Below, piece after piece: positions 23,526 through 31,837 of a stretch of DNA of 64,000 nucleotides. The number at the start of each line of letters is the position of its first letter. Within the stretch, counting starts at the first letter, position 1. Origin of the DNA: Marichromatium purpuratum 984 (GTDB taxonomy: Bacteria; Pseudomonadota; Gammaproteobacteria; Chromatiales; Chromatiaceae); contig NZ_CP007031.1 of assembly GCF_000224005.2 (NCBI RefSeq), forward strand, positions 3,492,001 to 3,556,000, read 5' to 3'. The translations under genes were made by a program, and so were the position numbers. The notes under the pieces are model-generated. The model saw only the letters and a program-made list of their open reading frames with translations. It was not told the DNA's origin and did not search any database.

Positions 23526-25298
23526 ATGCACCGAATCAGCTGCATTTATATTGAAAACTTCCGCGCTTGCCGAAATGTCACCTTGCCGCTTGATAGCTAT
23601 ACCCCGCTAGTAGGGCAAAACAATTCCGGGAAATCTACGATACTGGAAGCAATTCGCTGGGTGTTAAAGCCAAGCAATCTCAAGAACACCGATTTTTATG
23701 ATAAAAACAAGCCAGTCATTGTCGCGGCTTGTATTGATGGAATTGATGATTCGGTACTGGATCGCATTCCCCACAATAGGCACCGCCAAGCCATTGAGCC
23801 TTATTGCAGAGATAGAAGGCTCTGGATTCGGGTCACTGCGGCTAACACAAAGTCTAAAAGTCAGGAAGTTTGGAGTGTGGATGAATGCCCGCAAGATGGC
23901 GTTCCCGAGCACTGGCAGGCCTACCCTACCGGCCTCCCGCAAGCGGTGACGGCCCTTCTGCCAGAACCTCTTCATGTGCAGGCCATGCATGATATTGGTG
24001 AAGATCTTGGCAAGGCTAAAACCGGGACGACAATCAAGGGACTACTGGATGAGATCATGAATCCCTTGTTGGCGGCTCATGACGAGCTGACTACCGCGCT
24101 CGACACGATTCGCAATGTACTGACCACAGGTGGAGAGCAACGTTCCGATCACTTGCAGCAATTCGACACCAGTGCAACCGATGCACTGGATAATTTCTTC
24201 CCCGGTCTGGCGTTAGACCTGGATTTGCAGGTGGTAGACATCAAGGACTTCTTCAAGGCCGGTGACTTGCACGTCACCGATAAGGTCAGTGGTGATCGGC
24301 GCCGCTTTGATCAGATGGGTACTGGTGCCCAGCGGGCCATACAGATGGCCTTGATCCGCTATCTGGCAGATGTGCGCCGCACTGAGGATAATCAAATTTC
24401 CCGTCGTCTGCTGTTGATTGATGAGCCAGAACTCTACTTGCATCCTCAAGGTGTGCGGAGACTGCGTGAAGCCTTGAAGAAACTTTCCAATACAGGCTTC
24501 CAGGTTGTGTTCTCCACCCATTCCCCGCTCATGTTGAGTCGAGATAATGCACCCAATACTGTGATTGCAGGCAAAACGGCCGACAATGGCGTCACCGTTC
24601 GCAAGCCACTGAGTCAAGTTATTAAAGATGCCATTGAATGCGCTGAAAGCCAGTCACAGACACTGTTTGAACTGGGCAGCCTGGTCGATATTTATTTTGC
24701 GGATCGCATTATTCTCTGCGAAGGGAAAACGGAAAGAAGATTGTTACCCTTGACCTATGAGCGGCTTTACCAGCGCTCACCTGACCTGGATAACATTGCG
24801 TTTGTTTCCGTTGGTGGCTGCAACAATTTTGCTAAGGCTTTGTCCGTACTGAGCGCGATGGATATTCGCGCTTGTGCTGTAGCCGATCTGGACTTTGCCT
24901 ATACCCACGCCAGGAAAAGCAACCTATTGAAACGTGATGGCACTGATTTAATCGACGCAAAGACTGCCCTCAACCGGCTGCAACAAGAGCACAATTTTAC
25001 CTTGCATCAAAATGGGCTACCGAAAAATTCTAACCAATGGACTGCAGCAGATATATGGGCCTGCTTTGCATCGGATGAAGAAGGCCGAGTCATTGCCCAA
25101 GAAAGCCATGAAGCGCTGAAAGCTTATCATGTGTGGACCTGGCCTCAAGGCTGCATCGAACAGGTGACTGGCGCGGACGACAAAGGCGAAGACGCCATTA
25201 TGGAACAGGAAAATCAATTGCGCGCCATGAGTGCCGCAGAAATAGAAAGACAGATGCCCGCTTTCAAAGCGTGCTTCGATTGGATCAGGAGTCTTTAG
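23526..25298 (+). CDS. OLD family ATP-dependent nuclease (ATPase-TOPRIM)
   Basis: 590 residues; AGGGGGAA precedes the ATG. The N-terminal ABC/SMC-like ATPase has Walker A GQNNSGKST (residues 30-38), a signature-like MGTGAQRAIQMALIRYL, Walker B RLLLIDEPELYLHP (about 295-307) and an H-loop FSTHSPLM. The C-terminal TOPRIM domain has ILCEGKTERR (about 395-404) with the metal-binding Glu, and AVADLDFAY (DxD, about 452-460). This is the layout of class 1 OLD nucleases, some of which act in phage exclusion (P2 Old). No UvrD-like helicase (GajB/class 2 partner) is adjacent. Moderate G+C and position in the island point to transfer; a defence role is inferred. Confidence 0.88.
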   Translation: MHRISCIYIENFRACRNVTLPLDSYTPLVGQNNSGKSTILEAIRWVLKPSNLKNTDFYDKNKPVIVAACIDGIDDSVLDRIPHNRHRQAIEPYCRDRRLWIRVTAANTKSKSQEVWSVDECPQDGVPEHWQAYPTGLPQAVTALLPEPLHVQAMHDIGEDLGKAKTGTTIKGLLDEIMNPLLAAHDELTTALDTIRNVLTTGGEQRSDHLQQFDTSATDALDNFFPGLALDLDLQVVDIKDFFKAGDLHVTDKVSGDRRRFDQMGTGAQRAIQMALIRYLADVRRTEDNQISRRLLLIDEPELYLHPQGVRRLREALKKLSNTGFQVVFSTHSPLMLSRDNAPNTVIAGKTADNGVTVRKPLSQVIKDAIECAESQSQTLFELGSLVDIYFADRIILCEGKTERRLLPLTYERLYQRSPDLDNIAFVSVGGCNNFAKALSVLSAMDIRACAVADLDFAYTHARKSNLLKRDGTDLIDAKTALNRLQQEHNFTLHQNGLPKNSNQWTAADIWACFASDEEGRVIAQESHEALKAYHVWTWPQGCIEQVTGADDKGEDAIMEQENQLRAMSAAEIERQMPAFKACFDWIRSL

Positions 25299-25358
25299 GA
25301 GATTACTACTACAGCCGCATATTTTTACGGCGGCCCAGCCCCACGCGCTAGCACAAGT

Positions 25359-25382
25359 AAAAGGACACCCACTTACCGTTGA
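25359..25382 (+). repeat. GGACACCC motif upstream of transposase copy 1
   Basis: AAAAGGACACCCACTTACCG followed by TTGA, 55 bases before the transposase ATG. The same motif precedes copy 2 (26173), sits inside the 91-bp element (23477), and occurs alone at 18945 and 29761 (as CCATTTATC variants). It is a candidate end or recognition sequence of this transposase family. Confidence 0.7.
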
Positions 25383-25436
25383 CGCTCCCAAAGCGCTCTC
25401 CTACGCTTCTCCCAACACATCCAGCGGAGATGCCCC

Positions 25437-26174
25437 ATGACCCGTCCCCGCGCCTCGCTCGTCTCCTTGTCCGATACGCCCTGGTATCACGTCGTCACGC
25501 GGTGCGTGCGCCGGGCGTATCTCTGCGGCTTCGATCGGTTGACCGGACGGAGCTTCGAGCATCGTCGCGGCTGGGTAGAGTTGCGGTTGCGTCAGCTCGC
25601 GGGGGTGTTCGCGATCGATGTCGCGGCCTATGCGGTGATGAGTAATCACGTGCACCTGGTGGTGCGGCTCGATGCGGAGCGTGCTTCTCAGTGGTCGGAT
25701 GAGGAGGTGTTACGGCGCTGGCGATGTCTGTTCCGAGGGCCGGTGGTGGTGAAGCGGTTCCTGTCGCCTGCGACGCGGGCGGGGATGACCGAGGCGGAGC
25801 TGGAGGTGATCGCAGGGTTGATCGCGACCTACCGGGCGCGACTGGCGGATCTCTCGTGGTTCATGCGGGTGTTGAACGAGTCGATCGCGCGGGCGGCGAA
25901 TCGGGAGGACGGGGTGCGGGGGCGGTTCTGGGAGGGACGCTTCCGCTCGCAGGCGATCCTCGACGAGACCGCGCTGTTGGCGGTGATGGCCTATGTCGAT
26001 CTCAACCCGATTCGGGCGGGGATTGCGGAGACGCCGGAGGCGAGCGCGCACACCGGGATCGCGGCGCGGATCGCCGACTTGCAAGGGGACGGAGAGGAGG
26101 CAGAGGCGGCACCACAGCCCCGGCAAGGCCCATCGCATCCACCGCCCACCCCAGCGACAGCATCTGAGAAGTAA
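25437..26174 (+). CDS. IS200-like/REP-associated transposase, C-terminally truncated copy
   Basis: 245 residues, almost identical to the N-terminal 240 of the next gene. This is a Y1_Tnp (HUH) domain: PWYHVVTRCVRRAYLCGF, AYAVMSNHVHLVVRLDAE (HVH metal site), GRFWEGRFRSQAILDETALL and MAYVDLNPIRAG. The REP-associated family uses a tyrosine for single-strand DNA cleavage; I cannot place this residue with confidence. After the shared CCAGCGACAGCATC the frame reads a few new codons (EK stop) and joins directly to the upstream motif of copy 2. The C-terminal 145 residues of copy 2 are therefore missing. Confidence 0.85.
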   Translation: MTRPRASLVSLSDTPWYHVVTRCVRRAYLCGFDRLTGRSFEHRRGWVELRLRQLAGVFAIDVAAYAVMSNHVHLVVRLDAERASQWSDEEVLRRWRCLFRGPVVVKRFLSPATRAGMTEAELEVIAGLIATYRARLADLSWFMRVLNESIARAANREDGVRGRFWEGRFRSQAILDETALLAVMAYVDLNPIRAGIAETPEASAHTGIAARIADLQGDGEEAEAAPQPRQGPSHPPPTPATASEK

Positions 26175-26195
26175 AGGACACCCACTTACTGTTGA
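26173..26195 (+). repeat. GGACACCC motif upstream of transposase copy 2
   Basis: AAAGGACACCCACTTACTGT followed by TGA directly abuts the truncated end of copy 1 and is followed by the same ACGCTCCCAA-GCGCTCTCC leader as in front of copy 1. This makes the whole leader-plus-gene a tandem duplication. Confidence 0.75.
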
Positions 26196-26249
26196 CGCTC
26201 CCAAGGCGCTCTCCTACGCTTCCTCCAACACCTCCAGCGGAGATGCCCC

Positions 26250-27413
26250 ATGACCCGTCCCCGCGCCTCGCTCGTTTCCTTGTCTGACACGCCCTGGTAT
26301 CACGTCGTCACGCGGTGCGTGCGCCGGGCGTATCTGTGTGGCTTCGATCGGCTGACGGGGCGGAGCTTCGAGCATCGGCGCGGCTGGGTGGAGTTGCGGC
26401 TACGGCAGCTCGCCGGGGTGTTCGCGATCGATGTCGCGGCCTATGCGGTGATGAGTAATCACGTGCACCTGGTGGTGCGGCTCGATGCGGAGCGTGCTTC
26501 TCAGTGGTCGGATGAGGAGGTGTTACGGCGCTGGCGATGTCTGTTCCGAGGGCCGGTGGTGGTGAAGCGGTTCCTGTCGCCTGCGACGCGGGCGGGGATG
26601 ACCGAGGCGGAGCTGGAGGTGATCGCAGGGTTGATCGCGACCTACCGGGCGCGACTGGCGGATCTCTCGTGGTTCATGCGGGTGTTGAACGAGTCGATCG
26701 CGCGGGCGGCGAATCGGGAGGACGGGGTGCGGGGGCGGTTCTGGGAGGGACGCTTTCGTTCACAGGCGATCCTCGACGAGACCGCGCTGCTGGCGGTGAT
26801 GGCCTATGTCGATCTCAACCCGATTCGGGCGGGGATTGCGGAGACGCCGGAGGCGAGCGCGCACACCGGGATCGCGGCGCGGATCGCCGACTTGCAAGGG
26901 GACGGAGAGGAAGCAGAGGCGGCACCACAGCCCCGGCAAGGCCCATCGCATCCACCGCCCACCCCAGCGACAGCATCGACGCCGCCAGAGACCGAGGACA
27001 CGGAGCCCACGGCAGACGCACGCAGCGCTGAACTCTGGGAAGCCGCCCTCAACCGTCTGCCACCTGCCCCACTGATGCCATTCGGCAACCCCGCCGAATG
27101 CCCCGCCGTCATCCCCTTCACCTTCGACAATTACCTGATCCTGGTCGACTCGCTCGGGCGCGCCCTGCATCCACGCAAGCGTGGCGCGATCCCGGCGGAG
27201 CTGCCCGACATCCTCACCCGGCTCGGCATCGCCCCCGAGCGCTTCATCAAGCACGCGGGTTTCCTGCTCAAGGGTTTCGGCGCGGCGATCGGTGCGCCGG
27301 AGCGAATGACGGCGCTCGCCGCACAGCGGGAATGTCGCTATCTGCGTGGGCTGAGTCGAGCCAGGGCGTTATTCGGGTCGACACAGAGTATGGCCTTGGT
27401 CGGTGCTGCCTGA
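26250..27413 (+). CDS. IS200-like/REP-associated transposase, full-length copy
   Basis: 387 residues. The N-terminal Y1_Tnp domain (HVHLVV at about residues 70-75) is as in copy 1. The unique C-terminal part begins STPPETEDTEPTADARS, with ELWEAALNRLPPAPLMPFGN, LILVDSLGRALHPRKRGAIP and ILTRLGIAPERFIKHAGFLL. That extension is common in the longer members of this transposase family in gammaproteobacteria and is ordered and helical. G+C is as high as in core genes, unlike the AT-rich island next door. Such proteins mobilise or maintain REP-type repeats, and the GGACACCC motifs in this window are candidates. Confidence 0.88.
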   Translation: MTRPRASLVSLSDTPWYHVVTRCVRRAYLCGFDRLTGRSFEHRRGWVELRLRQLAGVFAIDVAAYAVMSNHVHLVVRLDAERASQWSDEEVLRRWRCLFRGPVVVKRFLSPATRAGMTEAELEVIAGLIATYRARLADLSWFMRVLNESIARAANREDGVRGRFWEGRFRSQAILDETALLAVMAYVDLNPIRAGIAETPEASAHTGIAARIADLQGDGEEAEAAPQPRQGPSHPPPTPATASTPPETEDTEPTADARSAELWEAALNRLPPAPLMPFGNPAECPAVIPFTFDNYLILVDSLGRALHPRKRGAIPAELPDILTRLGIAPERFIKHAGFLLKGFGAAIGAPERMTALAAQRECRYLRGLSRARALFGSTQSMALVGAA

Positions 27414-27638
27414 CCTGCTCAGGCAGCTGGGCCATGGCCTCGCTACCGGTATTCACCCCGGGAGCTGAGACAACGATTGCATGCGCTGTCTCTCGACGGA
27501 GCACGGCGCCACACAGACCGACCTTCTTGCCGACGCTGACACCTCGGCTCACACTGCTCCCACCCTCCTCATTGAACACGGCAGGTATGCGATAATCGAC
27601 CGTCGACACGATCACGAAAGCACAGGAGTAGGTGTCAA

Positions 27639-28109
27639 ATGTCCAGTATTCTCAGAGCCCTGCTCCTCACTGGGGGAGTGCTGGGCGGGGCGCTGATGAT
27701 GGCGATCATGTACGACATGATGCAGTCGATGCGTGCAATGCGGGGGGCGATGCTGGAGATGAATCAGTCGATGCTGGTCATGCGCCAGAGTACCGAGACC
27801 ATGTCGGAGAATGTGGTGGCCATGCGCGCGGACATGGACCAGATGAATGGGACCATGACGGAGATGGGAGCCATGGCCCCTGACATTCACAAGCTGGCCA
27901 AGGAAGTCACGGAGATCGACGAGCATGTCTCTTCGATGTACAGCCTGATGGCCGAGGATCTCGACAACCTGGCCAGGTCTGTATCACTGATGGCTCCGTC
28001 GGTCGCGACCATGGGGCCTGTCATGCACCGCATGGGGCATGACATGAACCGAGGGGTCAACTCATTCAACAACCCCATGGATTACATGTTCAACATGATG
28101 CAGCGCTGA
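27639..28109 (+). CDS. Methionine-rich membrane-anchored coiled-coil protein
   Basis: 156 residues, of which 30 are Met (19%). The N-terminal TM helix is ILRALLLTGGVLGGALMMAI. A long helix follows with Met at almost every third or fourth position (MRAMRGAMLEMNQSMLVMRQ), which would form a Met-packed coiled coil. The C-terminus has MHRMGHDMNRGV, with His-Met pairs, and ends DYMFNMMQR. CAGGAG precedes the ATG. No known domain is recognised. Met/His richness could mean copper or other soft-metal binding, or only core packing (both inference). It stands alone between the transposase and the convergent FadL gene. Confidence 0.75.
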   Translation: MSSILRALLLTGGVLGGALMMAIMYDMMQSMRAMRGAMLEMNQSMLVMRQSTETMSENVVAMRADMDQMNGTMTEMGAMAPDIHKLAKEVTEIDEHVSSMYSLMAEDLDNLARSVSLMAPSVATMGPVMHRMGHDMNRGVNSFNNPMDYMFNMMQR

Positions 28110-28160
28110 GCATCGGCGGCGAGCGGAGCCGAGGCGCACCGCCCGCCGTCAGGTCGTGAT

Positions 28161-29504
28161 TCAGAAACGATGCGAGTAGTTGATGCTCAGGGTGTCCTGG
28201 GCCAGACTGCTGGTCAAGCCGACTAGGGGGTTGGTGTTGGTCTCCTCGTTCTCGAAGGCGTGGGTGTAGGCAACATCGACACGCTGATGCGGGCTGATCC
28301 GATACCCCAAACCAAGCATCAAGTGGCTCTCGGTGATCGCCTCGCCCAAGTGCTGGAGGTATTCCTCGGGGACGGGATCGGCAGCATAGTTGAAGCCCGC
28401 CCTGAGCTGTAGCGCATCGTTGACGCTGTACTGCATACCGATCGAGTAGACCCACTGATCGTCCCAGTCCTGGGTCATGTCGACATCGACATAGCCACCG
28501 CTGTCGGGACGGAAACGGATTCGCAGCGCATCCATCACCTCAGACCAGGCGTAGTGCTTGATATCGGCGACCAGCAGCAGCTTGTCGCTGGCCTGAAACG
28601 CCAACCCGGCCTTGAAGGTCGCGGGCCACTGGAAGTCCTTGATCTTCACATCCCCCGAGAGGGTCGAGTAGTTGCTGCCGACACCCGCCTGGATGCTGCC
28701 GTCGCCGTCCAGATCTCCCATATGTGTCTCGAACTGATAGCTGGTACCCAATACCAGTCGATCAGTAGCCCTGTAGGTCAGGCCGATCTGCCCCCCGAGC
28801 CCCCAGTTGTCGAGCTTGCTGAAGTCGAAATGCGCGTAGTTCGCGCTTCCCAACCCGGCGGCAGTGTTCGGATCGACTCGCGCGGTACCCAGAGTCTGCT
28901 GCCCCGGTGTCATCATGTCGACCAGCGCCTGGCTCGGCATCGCCTGCTGCATGGTCATGCGCCCATAGACGAGATCGAGACTCGCGCCGACGCTGAGTCG
29001 ATCGGTGGCCTGAAACGCCAGCGGCAGGATCAGTCGTCCGACCATCACTTCGCTGTGATCACGCAGACCGGTCGGCTGCCCCGAGTTGGGGTCGATGGAG
29101 AGATAGCTGTCCTTGCCGTAGTCGGCGCCCATGCCCCCCTGACTAAAGGCGCCAATCCCGTAGGACCAGCGTCCTTGCTTGGTGACATAGCTGAGGTTCG
29201 GCATGAGGAACCAGTCCGCGTCAGAGTCAAGCTCCGGCATCCCGCTCATCCTGGTGGTGGCATCGATATGCATCAGGCTGGCACCGATCTCGAAGCGGTG
29301 TCCTTCTTCCATCAGCGATAGCGTGGCGGCATTGTTGATCGCGCCATAGTTACCCGTGTCGTATGCCTGCGAGGCACCGCCCAACCCCATCGAAATCGCA
29401 CCATAACCGGATAACGCCATGCCGTTGGTCGCCATGGCCTCGGTCGCGGCCAGGGCCCCCAGGAGCCCGAGACAACAGGCTCCGGACAGAGTCTTTCCAT
29501 TCAT
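28161..29504 (-). CDS. FadL/OmpP1/TodX family outer-membrane transport protein
   Basis: 447 residues from ATG 29504 (MNGKTLSGACCLGLLGALAA). The signal peptide ends near AMA, and the mature N-terminus TNGMALSGYGAISMGLGGAS is the FadL hatch start (conserved NG...G.G..S.G.GG). YGAINNAATLSLMEEGHRFEIG continues the family pattern. Barrel strands alternate to the C-terminal aromatic LSINYSHRF. FadL-type porins take up long-chain fatty acids or aromatic hydrocarbons across the outer membrane; the substrate here is unknown. It is convergent with the Met-rich gene. An upstream in-frame Met at 29534 is less likely because it disrupts the signal peptide. Confidence 0.9.
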   Translation of the reverse strand: MNGKTLSGACCLGLLGALAATEAMATNGMALSGYGAISMGLGGASQAYDTGNYGAINNAATLSLMEEGHRFEIGASLMHIDATTRMSGMPELDSDADWFLMPNLSYVTKQGRWSYGIGAFSQGGMGADYGKDSYLSIDPNSGQPTGLRDHSEVMVGRLILPLAFQATDRLSVGASLDLVYGRMTMQQAMPSQALVDMMTPGQQTLGTARVDPNTAAGLGSANYAHFDFSKLDNWGLGGQIGLTYRATDRLVLGTSYQFETHMGDLDGDGSIQAGVGSNYSTLSGDVKIKDFQWPATFKAGLAFQASDKLLLVADIKHYAWSEVMDALRIRFRPDSGGYVDVDMTQDWDDQWVYSIGMQYSVNDALQLRAGFNYAADPVPEEYLQHLGEAITESHLMLGLGYRISPHQRVDVAYTHAFENEETNTNPLVGLTSSLAQDTLSINYSHRF

Positions 29505-30104
29505 CGACCTTGCTCCTACATCACATCGTTGCATTGCATTGGGCCAACTGATTCATGCTTGCGAACACAAATCGGGCGCAGCATAGCAAAACATCGCCTA
29601 CACAATGATGGCCCCGAGCCACTCACCCTGGTGCAAACACAAGACTGAAAACACAGCCTGTCACTATGGCATGCTCATGCCCGGGCAACGATTTTCCGAG
29701 AAATCAAAGAGCCAAGGATAGAGCGACCATTGAATCAAGCTGTCGAGAGCAACAAACAACAAAAGGACACCCATTTATCAATCAGTGATTGAAGGGAGAC
29801 CCCGAAGGGCTAGCGCCTCGGGACGATTCCATCAGCCGAGCGAATACCCGATCGATCGTAGGCACTCCTGTCCCGCCCGGAGCACTCCCTCCCTGGCAAC
29901 CACCGACCGCGCCTCACGCACCGGGCGACGAAAGGTGTCGACACACGGTTTCATTTCTCCTCGCCACACGCACATGGACTTGACAGGCTGCCCGACTCTG
30001 GACTTGACAGGCTGCCCGACTCGCAATGCCCCTGGATGCAGTCGGACGGCCTGGAGCAGCAGTTCCACCGATCACTCACGACATTCAACGGACGGAAGAC
30101 ACCG
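29505..30104. other. 600-base gap with dispersed-repeat remnant
   Basis: I see no gene here. AAAAGGACACCCATTTATCA at 29761 is a copy of the transposase-associated motif. The rest, up to the direct repeat at 29976, has no recognisable structure apart from an AT-richer stretch (29560-29780) that probably contains the fadL promoter. Confidence 0.5.
29976..30022 (+). repeat. Two tandem copies of a 24-bp unit
   Basis: GGACTTGACAGGCTGCCCGA followed by CTCT occurs twice in direct succession (29976-29999 and 30000-30022, last base lost), about 80 bases upstream of the next gene. Each copy contains TTGACA, a consensus -35 hexamer, so the duplication may duplicate a promoter element. No clear -10 is seen. 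Confidence 0.75.
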
Positions 30105-30713
30105 ATGAAACCGACCCTCATGTTGCTGCGACTCTCCACACCGGGCGCCCTGGCACTGATGCTTTCGGCACCGCTCCATGCAACCACCGAGCACGACAAC
30201 GAGGTCTTCTTCGCCATTACCGGGGTGAAGAGCTTCACGTTCACCGAGACCGGACACGCGGTGAGCAAGGGTCAACCCTATAGCGGCGTCACTTCCGGGG
30301 TCAGCAAGGACGGGGAAGAGGCGCGGATCGTGGTCAAGGCAGGTCGCCACAAGACGAAGGAGGTGGCGCAGTGGTTCAAGGACGCGGTGAACGCGGGACC
30401 GGGCCAGACCCTGGCATGCGACAGCAAGGGGAATTTCCCCGACGACCTAAACTTCGCGGTCCAGGGCACGCTGGAGATGCAGATCGGTGACAAACAGATC
30501 ACCTGCAACGATATCCTCGTCGCCCAGGGCAGCTTCTCCACCACCAACAACTGGTGGATGGGAGGGCCGAAGATGCAGGGCGCGCACGCCTCCATCAGCG
30601 GCGCCACGGTCCAGACCTGCGCGGCCAAGGGGGCGCTCTTGCCGGTCGCGGTGATCTTCAGCCCGCAGACTCCTTGCGCCAATCACTTCAATATCGCCAT
30701 CGGATCTCTCTAG
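30105..30713 (+). CDS. Secreted protein of unknown function
   Basis: 202 residues from ATG 30105 (MKPTLMLLRLSTPGALALML), with a signal peptide cleaved near LHA/TTEHDN. The mature part is beta-rich, with four Cys (TLACDSKG, ITCNDI, QTCAAKG, TPCANHF) that could form two disulfides, and it contains NWWMGGPKMQGAHASISG. No known domain is recognised. It is the first of several exported orphan proteins between 30 and 33 kb. An upstream Met at 30036 is open but would bury the signal peptide. Confidence 0.7.
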   Translation: MKPTLMLLRLSTPGALALMLSAPLHATTEHDNEVFFAITGVKSFTFTETGHAVSKGQPYSGVTSGVSKDGEEARIVVKAGRHKTKEVAQWFKDAVNAGPGQTLACDSKGNFPDDLNFAVQGTLEMQIGDKQITCNDILVAQGSFSTTNNWWMGGPKMQGAHASISGATVQTCAAKGALLPVAVIFSPQTPCANHFNIAIGSL

Positions 30714-30933
30714 AAGATGACGGGCAGGCGCCACTGGGGTGGAGCGCGGCCTGCGCACACGACCAGTGGCGCACCGCGCTCCACCTGACCGATCCTTGAC
30801 GATACGGCGCCGGGAGGCCCCTCGCCGACCCGAGAGGCCTCGACCACCACGACGGCGCTCACCCCGGATCGATCGCCCCAGAGTCCGAAGACACATTCAC
30901 TCGCCCCGCTCGACCATGACAGGAGGAGCCAAC

Positions 30934-31572
30934 ATGAGGACGACATCGACAGTGCTCGGCGGCGTGAGGATCCTCGCCGCGCTGCTCATGGCTACGACCG
31001 CCCAGGCCGACGAACAGGCGGCGATCGACGGTTGCAGCGATCGGCTCATGAGCGTGGGCGGCCCGGACGCACGCTCGGGCGGCGAGGTACTGAACACCGA
31101 GTTCTCGGAGGCGGGCATCCTGGTGGTACTGCTCGACGACGGTGGCACGGTATGGCGCTGTATCGCCTATGACGACGGTACCGTCGGGGACCTGACCATC
31201 GCCCGGGGGAGCGACGACGGCGAAGGGGCGATGGCCGGGGACGGCGACGGGCAGGGCATCACCACCACCGAACGGGTACATTTCCACCGTGGCGAGGACA
31301 GCGCGACACGGACCAAGACCCTCTCTCCAGGGGCGTCCATCCGCTATCTGTTGGGGGCCAGAGCCGAGCAGTTCCTGAGTGTACGCGTCACTCCGCACAC
31401 CGCTAGCTTGGACTATCAGATCATCAACCCCGACGGTTCATTCCTGCTCGATATGACCCCGTCCGACCGGAGCTATCGCGGGCAACTTTGGCAGTCGGGG
31501 GATCACGTGGTCGAGGTGATCAATCGTGGCAGTAAGATGGTCCCCTACAACGTAACCCTAAAGATCGAGTGA
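30934..31572 (+). CDS. Secreted protein of unknown function with C-terminal beta domain
   Basis: 212 residues from ATG 30934, preceded by AGGAGG. The signal peptide MRTTSTVLGGVRILAALLMA ends near AQA/DEQ. The first half (DEQAAIDGCSDRLMSVGGPD, ILVVLLDDGGTVWRCIAYDD) looks like a small PepSY- or COG3591-like beta fold with two Cys. The second half has SIRYLLGARAEQFLSVRV, YQIINPDGSFLLD, GQLWQSGDHVVEVINRG and YNVTLKIE, resembling the pre-peptidase-like beta-sandwich found at the ends of secreted proteins. No enzymatic domain is seen. The 220 bases before it have no feature I can support. Confidence 0.72.
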   Translation: MRTTSTVLGGVRILAALLMATTAQADEQAAIDGCSDRLMSVGGPDARSGGEVLNTEFSEAGILVVLLDDGGTVWRCIAYDDGTVGDLTIARGSDDGEGAMAGDGDGQGITTTERVHFHRGEDSATRTKTLSPGASIRYLLGARAEQFLSVRVTPHTASLDYQIINPDGSFLLDMTPSDRSYRGQLWQSGDHVVEVINRGSKMVPYNVTLKIE

Positions 31573-31837
31573 GCACGCAGGGGATCGCGTCCCGCTGTGT
31601 CATCGCTCGAGCGCGACCGACCGTCCACACGGGCCGCGACGACACTGGCGCGCACGTCTCCCCCGGTCGACATCTGACCTAGCCCGTTCCCGCTCATCCC
31701 TCCCAGGGAGGAACCGTGAACGCACGCGCCTCGTCGGCCCCACCCGGAGTCATGAAATCGTGGATCGAGTCATCGGTGAAGTAGCGCCAGAACACCTCGG
31801 CCTGGTCCGGGTCCAGGATGTCGAAGGCGCCCTCGGT

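Noticed and set aside
23526-25298. Calling the OLD nuclease gajA of a Gabija system
   Set aside because: Gabija needs an adjacent UvrD-like helicase gene (gajB); the next genes are transposases.
27268-27615. A 115-codon open frame on the minus strand
   Set aside because: It starts in the gap after the transposase and runs into it. VGKKVGLCGAVLRRETAHA looks somewhat protein-like and might be a fragment of an old insertion sequence, but I cannot support a gene.
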